Positions 39,364 through 46,623 of a DNA stretch of 63,524 bases are shown piece by piece (the first letter of the stretch is position 1; each line of letters begins with the position of its first letter). A program made the position numbers and the translations under genes. The stretch spans positions 1 to 63,524 of the forward strand of contig CALDOK010000278.1 of NCBI GenBank assembly GCA_937912125.1, given 5' to 3'. The notes below the pieces were generated by a model. That model had not been told where the DNA came from. It searched no databases and saw only the letters and a list, made by a program, of their open reading frames with translations. The stretch comes from an uncultured Pseudomonadota bacterium. Lineage in GTDB: Bacteria; Myxococcota_A; UBA796; JAFGLY01.

Positions 39364-39399
39364 CGGCGGGAGCGGCGGGAGCGGCGGGAGCGGCGGGAG
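39364..39399. repeat. Four perfect copies of a 9-base unit
   Basis: The unit CGGCGGGAG is repeated four times without change directly after the stop codon of the fibrinogen-like gene. The last copy forms the left arm of the following hairpin. Confidence 0.85.
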
Positions 39400-39415
39400 C
39401 AGGTAGACTGCTCCC
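39395..39415. terminator. Hairpin 1 of a twin set between converging genes
   Basis: GGGAGCAG (39395-39402) pairs with CTGCTCCC (39408-39415) over a 5-base loop GTAGA. It is followed by ATAGG. Likely stops transcription from the plus-strand gene; no U-tract. Confidence 0.5.
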
Positions 39416-39448
39416 ATAGGTTACATCGCGGCGATGGCAAAAACGTAG

Positions 39449-39469
39449 GGGAGCACTTCATGTGCTCCC
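39449..39469. terminator. Hairpin 2 of a twin set between converging genes
   Basis: GGGAGCAC (39449-39456) pairs with GTGCTCCC (39462-39469) over a 5-base loop TTCAT, followed by GTAGG. Stem and following bases copy hairpin 1, so the two look like duplicated elements. It stands just beyond the stop of the converging EEP gene. Confidence 0.5.
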
Positions 39470-39478
39470 GTAGGCCCC

Positions 39479-40423
39479 TCACCGACACATCACCCAGGCG
39501 TGGTCCAGCATCACGTCGGTCTCGTCCTCGTCCAGGTAGCGGGCGCCGCACTCCAGCCCCGCAGCCACCGCCGCGCCGCGCACGAGCAGGTGGTCGAGCT
39601 TCACGTGGCTGATGCGGTGGGACTCGTCGTAGCCTCCCAGCCAGGTCAATCCGAGCCCTGACACCAGCGCCTCGAAGGCCGACGCGTCTGCGCTCTCGTA
39701 CACCTGGGGATCGAGGTTGAAGTCCCCGGCCATGGCGATGGAGGTGTCGCTGGGCAGCGCGGCCAGCACCGCCTGGATGCTCTCCAGCTGCTGCACCCGG
39801 CAGGCCGCGTCGTCCTCGAACGCGCCGGCGTTGGTGTGCACCACCACCGCCACCAGGGAGCCCGCGGCCGTGTCGAGCTCCCAGTACGCGATGCGCCCGT
39901 CGGGACCGCAGGGGGCGGAGTTGGAGACCACCATCGCCGAGCAGTCCTGGCCGTCGCAGCCGGTGGGGGTGGCCAGGGTGGGAGGGAACGCGATGCAGTT
40001 GTCCGGGTAGCCCCCGGCGCAGCCCCACCACCAGTCGGTGGGCAGCACGCGGGCGGGTTGACGCTCGCTGCCCAGCGAGCACACGAAGGGCGCTAAGTCA
40101 GCCTCGCCGGGCCGATGATCGTCATCGCAGCTCGCCTGATCCCAGACCTCCTGCAGGAAGAGCAGGCCCGGGGCCTCCTGGGCCACCGCGTCGGCCAACT
40201 GATCCTCGGTCCCCGCCAGGCACAGGTTGTTGCCGTACCAGTCCGAGCAGATCTGGCGCACATCTTCGGACGGGCTGTCGGCCACCAGATCCAGGTAGGT
40301 CGTGGTGCCAGCGTTCTGGGTGGCCAGGCTCAGCACCGCCGGGACCGACACACCCCCTGTCTCATCCGGAGCCTGACACGCTGCACACAAGACGATGACC
40401 ATGGATGACACGACGGCGCGCAT
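39479..40423 (-). CDS. Second secreted EEP-family lipoprotein
   Basis: 314 residues from the ATG at 40423 (GGAGTCCC before it; lipobox LCAAC, about C16). EEP-fold marks are LATQNAG, LFLQEVW, VVHTNAG, MAGDFNLDP and a final DHAWVM; the middle holds a KLDHLLV block. Several Cys and Trp residues (DWWWGCAGGY, NCIAFPP) suggest disulfides. Same general activity class as the protein at 3923-5029, but the two are not close copies. Phosphodiesterase, nuclease or lipase activity outside the cell is likely; substrate unknown. Confidence 0.85.
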   Translation of the reverse strand: MRAVVSSMVIVLCAACQAPDETGGVSVPAVLSLATQNAGTTTYLDLVADSPSEDVRQICSDWYGNNLCLAGTEDQLADAVAQEAPGLLFLQEVWDQASCDDDHRPGEADLAPFVCSLGSERQPARVLPTDWWWGCAGGYPDNCIAFPPTLATPTGCDGQDCSAMVVSNSAPCGPDGRIAYWELDTAAGSLVAVVVHTNAGAFEDDAACRVQQLESIQAVLAALPSDTSIAMAGDFNLDPQVYESADASAFEALVSGLGLTWLGGYDESHRISHVKLDHLLVRGAAVAAGLECGARYLDEDETDVMLDHAWVMCR

Positions 40424-40610
40424 GGGACTCCTGGGGCTCGCGTCCCGATCTCCTAACCCCCAGCGACGTCCCCGGACCCACCGTCCGCGCCGCCCGCTGC
40501 AGGGGCGCGCCGCGGGGTCGCACGGCGCTTGACAGGCGAGGAAGTTTGCGTGGAAACTCGATGATGGTCGTATTCGCACCCTGGAATATCCCAGCGCACC
40601 CGGAGCAGCC

Positions 40611-41582
40611 ATGAAGCCCACCAGGATCCTCCTCGCCGCCTTCCCTCTCACCATGGGCTGCCCTGGTGAGTTCGAGTACGACGAAGACGCCACCATCTGC
40701 GGGATGGTCGAGATCGTCGAGAGCTCGTACTACGATGACTGCGACCTGCCCGCCACGGTGCGGATCGCCACCGTCACGGACGGGGAGCGGGTGTGCAAGT
40801 CCGACACGGGCAGCTTCCGCGACTGGGTCGACGTGGTGGTGGACGAGCCGGTGGTGGACGACGGGGGTCACTTCCAGTCCACGGTCGATCCGGGCGCCTA
40901 CGGCGTCTACGTCATCGAGGACGCGCCGGGCGGAGACTGCTACGACTGCGAGGGGGTCACCGCCACGGCGGACGGCTGCGCAGAGGTGACCCTGCAGGTG
41001 CGCTTCGTGGTCCCCGTGGACGCCCCCAACCTCTACCTGTACCCCACCGAGCCCAGCATGGTGAAGGTGCGGCTGCCCCGGGTGGAGCGCATCACCGCAT
41101 CGGATCCGGTCTACACCGAGCAGGGCTGGGAGGTGCTGGCGATGCCGGACGGCGAGCTGATCACCGAGGAGGGCCCCCGCGACTACCTCTTCTACGAGAT
41201 CGATCTGCCCGCTGATGACTTCCAGCGCAAAGAAGGCTGGTGCGTCGAGGGCCACCTCGCGCAGGCCTCCATCGAGACCGCCATGGAGGAGCTGGGCTTC
41301 CTGCCCAACGAGATCGACGACTTCGCCGAGTTCTGGGACGCGCAGTTCCCCACCGCCGAGACCATCACCGTCTACCCCCAGATCGAACAGGTCAGCTGGC
41401 TGCGCGTGCGCCCCGCACCCGAGCACCTGCTGCGGGCCTGGTTCATCCTCGACAGCGGCTGCCACCCGGTGGACCCCCCGCTGCTCGAGCCGGTGGAGCG
41501 CAGCGGCTACCACGCCGCCGAGTGGGGCCTCGCGGTGCTGCCACCCCTGCAGGGCGCGGAGCCCTTCGTCCGGGTCTGGTAG
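40611..41582 (+). CDS. Lipoprotein with NLYLYP domain, unknown function
   Basis: 323 residues, lipobox TMGC (C17), GGAG before the ATG. The first half is acidic with several Cys (CDLP, ERVCKSD, CYDCEGV), probably an Ig-like fold. From about 140 comes NLYLYPTEP, then QGWEVLAMPDGEL and DYLFYEIDL, a pattern that I recall in many bacterial surface lipoproteins of unknown function (P-x-x-YLYP domain). Spacer of 187 bases to the divergent EEP gene contains a TTGACA at 40529 but no fitting -10 box. Confidence 0.75.
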   Translation: MKPTRILLAAFPLTMGCPGEFEYDEDATICGMVEIVESSYYDDCDLPATVRIATVTDGERVCKSDTGSFRDWVDVVVDEPVVDDGGHFQSTVDPGAYGVYVIEDAPGGDCYDCEGVTATADGCAEVTLQVRFVVPVDAPNLYLYPTEPSMVKVRLPRVERITASDPVYTEQGWEVLAMPDGELITEEGPRDYLFYEIDLPADDFQRKEGWCVEGHLAQASIETAMEELGFLPNEIDDFAEFWDAQFPTAETITVYPQIEQVSWLRVRPAPEHLLRAWFILDSGCHPVDPPLLEPVERSGYHAAEWGLAVLPPLQGAEPFVRVW

Positions 41583-41654
41583 CGAGCCATCTCCGGCCAA
41601 AGCCGCGGTGGCCGGGTCCACGGAGAGCCGTGTAGACTGACCTCGGAGGACACC

Positions 41655-42140
41655 ATGAAGCGACAGCCCCTGAAGAGCTACAACCCGCCCCGCCTGCTGC
41701 TCATCGCCAGCCTGGGCCTGACCTTCGCCCCCATGCTCTCCGGCTGCGGCGAGGCGGGCGCCGAGACCGGCTCACCCATCCCCGACTGCGAGGACGAGCC
41801 TGGTCCTGCCCCCGAGATCGACATCGATCCGCGCCAGATCGACTTCGGCGAGGTGGACCCCGCGGTCATGGCCGCGATCAGCGAGGCGGTCTCGATGTGC
41901 AACCTCGGCACGCGGGATGACCTGCACATCCAGAACATCGCGCTGCGCGACGCCAACGCCGCCTTCGAGGTGCGCTCCATCCAGGCCACCTTGCTCGTAC
42001 CCGGTCAGTGCACCAGCCTCGAGATCGGCTTCCAGCCCCAGGCCGGCGTGGTCTCCGAGGACGTGGTGATCATCGACTGCGACGACGAGGACTGCGACGG
42101 CTGTCCCATGGAGGTACCGCTGCGGGGCGAGGGGCTGTGA
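41655..42140 (+). CDS. Small ASH-domain lipoprotein
   Basis: 161 residues, lipobox MLSGC (about C31) after a basic N-terminus, GGAGG before the ATG and a TAGACT at 41633 as possible -10 box. The single domain has EIDIDPRQIDFGEVDP and a final EVPLRGEGL, as ASH/choice-of-anchor D domains do, with four Cys likely in two disulfides. Surface or periplasmic. The next gene overlaps its stop by 4 bases. Confidence 0.8.
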   Translation: MKRQPLKSYNPPRLLLIASLGLTFAPMLSGCGEAGAETGSPIPDCEDEPGPAPEIDIDPRQIDFGEVDPAVMAAISEAVSMCNLGTRDDLHIQNIALRDANAAFEVRSIQATLLVPGQCTSLEIGFQPQAGVVSEDVVIIDCDDEDCDGCPMEVPLRGEGL

Positions 42141-42790
42141 ACGCTGGGTGGGCCTTCACCTCCTTGCTGACGCTCGGCGCGTGCGGCACCACCGAGCCCA
42201 GCCCGCGACCACACTGTGAGGACCCTCAGCCGATCCTCGACCCCGCGGGCGAACCCAGCGGCTACGAGCGCTGTGCCGACGGCTCGCGGATCCGGGTGGC
42301 CTCCATGCCGGTGGACCTGGGCTGGTACGCCGACGAGCTGCAGCCCTGCTTCGACCAGGATCCCGGCGATGACCAGGAGTGCTACGCGCACGGCGACTGC
42401 GGCGTGAGCCCCAACGCCCGCTGCCTCTGCCACCGCAGCTACTGGCTGAACTGGAACGTCTGCGTCGAGGTCTGCGCGAGCGACGCCGACTGCGGAGAAC
42501 AGGAGGTCTGCGTGGCGCCGGAGCAAGGCGGCTCCTACCTGGACGTGCCCACATGCCGGGGGGTGCGCTGCCGCGGGCCCGAGGACTGCGCCAGCGGCGA
42601 GTGTGGCGCGGCCTGGGCCACTGGAGACAACTCGGCGTACTTCGCCACCGGGTGCCGCAGCGCCTACGATCGCTGCCGGACGAGCAAGCACTGCGAGAGG
42701 GCCGGGGAGTTCTGCTGGCCGACGGGACCGGACCTGCCGCAGACCGACAGCCCCACCTGGACCTGCGAGGAGCTGTACTTCGCGCAGTGA
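42137..42790 (+). CDS. Cys-rich lipoprotein
   Basis: 217 residues from a GTG that overlaps the previous stop (GTGA) with GAGGGG before it; lipobox TLGAC (C16). The mature part has more than fifteen Cys in short spacings (CLCHRSYW, CVEVCASDADCGEQEVC, CRGVRCRGPEDC), like EGF/dickkopf-type modules in myxobacterial secreted proteins. Probably disulfide-rich and extracellular. Translationally coupled with the ASH lipoprotein. No function can be assigned. Confidence 0.8.
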   Translation: MNAGWAFTSLLTLGACGTTEPSPRPHCEDPQPILDPAGEPSGYERCADGSRIRVASMPVDLGWYADELQPCFDQDPGDDQECYAHGDCGVSPNARCLCHRSYWLNWNVCVEVCASDADCGEQEVCVAPEQGGSYLDVPTCRGVRCRGPEDCASGECGAAWATGDNSAYFATGCRSAYDRCRTSKHCERAGEFCWPTGPDLPQTDSPTWTCEELYFAQ

Positions 42791-42872
42791 GCACAGATCG
42801 GGGCCATCCCCCGGCCCTCACCCACCGGATAGATCCTCCGTACCTCGCGGCGCGCCCCACCACGGAGCCACC

Positions 42873-43334
42873 TTGGACACGAAGGTCGCCTTCACCCACC
42901 CCCCCGGCAAGCCCGACTGGGCCTTCCCGATGCTGAAAGGGCCCGGGCGTGTACGGGCCGAGCAGGGCCGCCTGGTGCTCGAGGGGCGGGTCTACGGGCT
43001 GACCTCCCTGTGGCTGAAGCTAGGCGCACCCCTGGGGTTCTTGGCGATCGTCCCGCTGCTGATGTGGTTCGACATGGTCGGCGTCTGGATCGGCCTGACG
43101 GGTGTGATGGGCCTGGTGGGCTACGACCTCTGGCAGCGCAAGACCGGCCGCGACTACGTCATGAAGGTCCCCCAGGGCTGCGGCTACCGCATCGAGACCG
43201 CGGGGGAGCAGGCCTGGGTCACCCTGCACCTGGACCGGTTCGTGGTGGGTGAGGGCGGCCGCCCCCCCGTGGTGGTCTTCGCGCTGCCCGCTGCCGAGCT
43301 CGGCCCACTGAAGAGCCTGCTGCAGCGACCCTAG
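42873..43334 (+). CDS. Small two-helix membrane protein
   Basis: 153 residues if the TTG at 42873 is used; GGAG stands 7 bases before it and no ATG or GTG suits better. Two adjacent hydrophobic segments (about 50-90, LGFLAIVPLLMWF and VGVWIGLTGVMGLVG) separate an N-terminal soluble part from a C-terminal beta-like part ending in ELGPLKSLLQ, which could be PH-like. No family recognised. The frame itself is convincing by codon use; the start is uncertain. Confidence 0.6.
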   Translation: MDTKVAFTHPPGKPDWAFPMLKGPGRVRAEQGRLVLEGRVYGLTSLWLKLGAPLGFLAIVPLLMWFDMVGVWIGLTGVMGLVGYDLWQRKTGRDYVMKVPQGCGYRIETAGEQAWVTLHLDRFVVGEGGRPPVVVFALPAAELGPLKSLLQRP

Positions 43335-43510
43335 GCGAGCGGTAGTCAGCCCCCCGCGCAGCGACCCAATCAGGTCGCGACACCGCGAGGCGTTCTTGTC
43401 GCAGTGTGGCGAGGCCAAGGTCACCGCCACGCGAAAAGTCACCTTCGATGCCTGGCACACCGCGGGCCTGGTTCTTGCAGACTCCGAACCGACCACGCTG
43501 GAGTCTCCCC

Positions 43511-44659
43511 ATGCTGCTGCCCATCCTGGCCTTCTTCATCCACAGCGCCCTCGCCGCCCCGTGCGATCTGGTCGGGGTCACCGACATCGTGACCGACCTG
43601 GGCAATGTCACCAGCTGCGGCGCCGCCTGTGGCCAGAAGAAGCCCGGGGTCGCACAGGCCGAGCCGAGCAAGAAGGAGGCCGCCGCCTACCGCGGCCGGG
43701 GTCCCTACCATCTGCTCGGCCAGGACTTCGGCAGCCTGCAGGAGCTGCACGACTGGCTGGTGCAGCAGAGCCAGGATCCTGCCAGCACCGTCCGGCTCGA
43801 GCCCGAGCTGCGCATCACGCTCACCCCGGGCGCCGTCATCCACCAGCGCGAGACCACGGTCTGGACCTACTACAACCCCGACCAGAAGCTGGTGATCGAC
43901 GGCAACGGCGCGGTGGTCTCGGGCCTGAACGGGGGCCACCCCACCCCCGGCTACTTCCTCTCCTACAGGCCCATCGTCGGCACAGGCACCACCCGCACCG
44001 CCCCAGCGCCGGCCAACTTCGAGATGACCGGCGTGATCGTGCGGGGCTACGAGTCCGGCGGCTTGGAGCTGAACCCCATCACCACCGCGGGAGCCAGCCG
44101 CTGGGAGGCGGGGATGAGCGCCTTCATCGCCGGCGCGGTGATCTCCGGGAACACCTTCGAGCAGCTCGGCAGCCTCGAGACCCCCTACAGCCAGACCAGC
44201 TGGAAGAAGCAGCGCTACGGCAACGGCGGCGTGCTGCTGCGGGGTGTGTCGGCCTCCACCATCTGCAAGAACGTCTTCGAGGGCCTCGAGAACGGCGAGG
44301 TCAAGGGGAGCGACGACGGGTCGCAGCTGATCCATGCGGTCTACGTGCGCGACAGCAGCTCCTACAACCTGATCTCTGGCAACACCTTCGAGGACATCTC
44401 GGGCGACCCCGTCCGGATCTCGAACGACTCCGACCACAACGTGGTCAACGGCAACACATCGCGCAACGCGGGCCAGAAGGCCTTCGTGTCGGAGTGGTAC
44501 TCGGCAGGCTCCGGCGAACAGCCCTGCGACGACCACCGCATCTCCGGCAACGACATCGGCAAGCTGTACCGACCGGACGGCTCGACCGAGAAGGCCAAGA
44601 AGGCCAAGAAGTTCCACAAGAAGCGCAAGAGCTCGGGCCGCGAGTACGTCGAGGGCTAG
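43511..44659 (+). CDS. Secreted right-handed beta-helix protein
   Basis: 382 residues with a signal peptide (residues 1-18, FFIHSALA) and GGAG before the ATG. The body has beta-helix rungs with N-x-F-x-x-L/I and V-I-x-G-N patterns (VISGNTFEQL, NVFEGLEN, LISGNTFEDISGD, NVVNGNTS), as in pectate lyase-like proteins. A Lys-rich tail (EKAKKAKKFHKKRK) near the end could bind anionic polymers. Likely acts on or binds polysaccharide outside the cell; no catalytic residues recognised. Confidence 0.8.
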   Translation: MLLPILAFFIHSALAAPCDLVGVTDIVTDLGNVTSCGAACGQKKPGVAQAEPSKKEAAAYRGRGPYHLLGQDFGSLQELHDWLVQQSQDPASTVRLEPELRITLTPGAVIHQRETTVWTYYNPDQKLVIDGNGAVVSGLNGGHPTPGYFLSYRPIVGTGTTRTAPAPANFEMTGVIVRGYESGGLELNPITTAGASRWEAGMSAFIAGAVISGNTFEQLGSLETPYSQTSWKKQRYGNGGVLLRGVSASTICKNVFEGLENGEVKGSDDGSQLIHAVYVRDSSSYNLISGNTFEDISGDPVRISNDSDHNVVNGNTSRNAGQKAFVSEWYSAGSGEQPCDDHRISGNDIGKLYRPDGSTEKAKKAKKFHKKRKSSGREYVEG

Positions 44660-44703
44660 CGGAGCCCCGCCCAGCGCAACCGGGCGACCGTGCCCAACGA
44701 CAA

Positions 44704-44727
44704 CGGCCGATCCCGAAGGACCGGCCG
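44704..44727. terminator. Hairpin between converging genes
   Basis: CGGCCG at 44704-44709 pairs with CGGCCG at 44722-44727; inside it TCC pairs with GGA around a CGAA loop, with one A-C mismatch between. It sits in the 95-base spacer between the beta-helix gene and the converging 622-residue exported protein gene. Confidence 0.45.
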
Positions 44728-44754
44728 CGCCGCTACCGAACAAGTGGTCGCTGG

Positions 44755-46623
44755 CTACTTCTCGAGCCCCTTGTACTCGAAGCTGACCTCGAGGGGCTCG
44801 TCGAGCACCAGCAGCTTCTCGAAGTAGGTGGGGTAGCCGTCGATGGGCAGCGACACCCGGACAGGCTGCACGCCGGCCGCGGTGGCCTCGCCGCTGAAGG
44901 TCTGAGCCGCCTGCATCTGCACCTCGGCGTTCACGGCCATGGCGTCCATGGCGTAGCCCGCGGTGCTGACCGAGGTGAAGTAGTCCACCTTGCGCAGGGT
45001 GGTGGTGAGGCTCTTGTCCTTGATCTTGGCCTCGTAGGGCATGTAGATGGTCCAGGCGACCTGGGTGCTGGGCACGCCGGCCACGGGCAGGCTGGCGGCG
45101 TAGGTGCCGGCGCCCTTGGCGTCAGGCTGCACGCCGTCCTCGACGTAGACGATCTCCACCGCGAAGCTGGCCAGGGCGCCACCGCTAGCCTGGCTGCGGG
45201 CCAGGGGGATCAGCAGCCGACCGTCCTCGCCCCTGGCGGGCTTGGCCGCACGGCCACCCACAAAGGTGCTCCAGACCTCGACGTTCTCGGGCATCTCGAG
45301 GCGCAGGAACTGGGCCCGGTTGTTGCGCATGGAGTAGACCAGCTGGGTCATGCGGCGGCCGTCGCGGGTCATCACCGAGGTGGCGGCCAGGCTGTCCACG
45401 ATGGTGACCAGCATGTCCACGTCTTCGTGCTGACGGATCTCGAGGGGGATGGCGAAGTCCTGCTTGCGATACTTGAAGGCCAACAGCACCGGCCAGTTGG
45501 TCTGGCCAAGGATGGCGGTGGGCAGCTCGCGCACGTCCACGGTGCTGGCGTTCTGGACCGCGCCGGGGGCGATCTCGAGGGCCGAGCGGGCGTCGATGCC
45601 GACCCAGCCCTTGACCCGCTCGACGTCCCGGACCTGCAGGTCGGGCACGGTCACGGATACCGAGCCTTCGGGCAGCTGCTTCTCGTAGTTGAGGTACAGG
45701 CTGTAGCTGCCCTTGGCCTCGTAGTTGAGCTCGGCGGTGACCACCGCGCGCTCGCCCACCTGCTCCACCGACCAGTCCCGCAGGCCGTTGCCCTTGACGT
45801 CCAGCACGGTGACGTCGGTGGGCAGGTCCACGCTCAGGGACTCGATGCCCGCGTGCAGGATGCTGTAGTGCACGGCGGAGGTGCACTGCATCAGGCCCTC
45901 GGCCACGCCCACCAGGGCCTGGTGCTCGGCGTAGACCCGGGCGACCTCGGCCACGGCCTCGGGGTCGCCTTCGGGGGCCTCCTCGGCGGCGCGCTGCCAG
46001 GTGACGCTCAGGTTGCCGGTGGCCGGCAGCAGGGCCTCGAGGACCTGGCGGTCACCACGGGTGCTGCGCTGGGTCTGCTGGGCGTTGGCCACGGCGAAGT
46101 CCAGGGTGTTCTCGGCGGGCACGCTCACGGTGACCTGAGTGCCGCCCGAGGGGGCCATGGCGAAGCTGAAGCCGTTCTGGCCGCCGCTCTCCCAGGTGCT
46201 GACCGCAAAGACCAGCTTCAGATCGAGCACGCCCCTCTTGTCGGTGACCAGGCGATACCAGCCGTCTTGCAGGAAGATGGGGGCGTCCTTGCCGCCCATG
46301 GTGGCCGAGCGCAGGGCCACGGTGGTGGGCAGCAGGGGCACGGTGATCCAGCCCTTGTCCTTGAGCACCTCGACCCGCAGGTTCAGCTCGAAGGCGGTGG
46401 ACTCCTCGCTCACCTCGCCGGTGTAGACGGCACGGCTGATGGCGAAGTTGCGAGGGGCCGCTTCGGGGGGATCCTCGGGGGCCAAGCCCTTCTCGTAGAG
46501 GACCTTGAAGTCGCTCCAGGGCAGGGTGACCCGCGCGGCGGGGATGTCGCTCTGGGCCAGGGCCGGAGCGGCCACCACCCAGACGAGCAGCAGCGAGAGG
46601 ATGAAGAGAATGGGTCGGGTCAT
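44755..46623 (-). CDS. Exported beta-sandwich protein, smaller partner of a coupled pair
   Basis: 622 residues, signal peptide to about 23 (AAPALAQ), AGGAG before the ATG. No known family recognised; predicted all-beta. Its core matches the upstream gene's product: RNNRAQFLRLEMP..EV (433-450) then IPLARS (472), a following QVAWTIYMP (521), and a C-terminal module YFEKLLVLDEPLEVSFEY (600-617). The ATG overlaps the stop of the larger gene by 4 bases. The pair probably forms one envelope complex. A single Cys (247). Confidence 0.82.
   Translation of the reverse strand: MTRPILFILSLLLVWVVAAPALAQSDIPAARVTLPWSDFKVLYEKGLAPEDPPEAAPRNFAISRAVYTGEVSEESTAFELNLRVEVLKDKGWITVPLLPTTVALRSATMGGKDAPIFLQDGWYRLVTDKRGVLDLKLVFAVSTWESGGQNGFSFAMAPSGGTQVTVSVPAENTLDFAVANAQQTQRSTRGDRQVLEALLPATGNLSVTWQRAAEEAPEGDPEAVAEVARVYAEHQALVGVAEGLMQCTSAVHYSILHAGIESLSVDLPTDVTVLDVKGNGLRDWSVEQVGERAVVTAELNYEAKGSYSLYLNYEKQLPEGSVSVTVPDLQVRDVERVKGWVGIDARSALEIAPGAVQNASTVDVRELPTAILGQTNWPVLLAFKYRKQDFAIPLEIRQHEDVDMLVTIVDSLAATSVMTRDGRRMTQLVYSMRNNRAQFLRLEMPENVEVWSTFVGGRAAKPARGEDGRLLIPLARSQASGGALASFAVEIVYVEDGVQPDAKGAGTYAASLPVAGVPSTQVAWTIYMPYEAKIKDKSLTTTLRKVDYFTSVSTAGYAMDAMAVNAEVQMQAAQTFSGEATAAGVQPVRVSLPIDGYPTYFEKLLVLDEPLEVSFEYKGLEK

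Noticed and set aside
40529..40534. TTGACA as a -35 box before the NLYLYP lipoprotein gene
   Set aside because: No -10-like hexamer at 16-18 bases; sequence there is GGAAAC.
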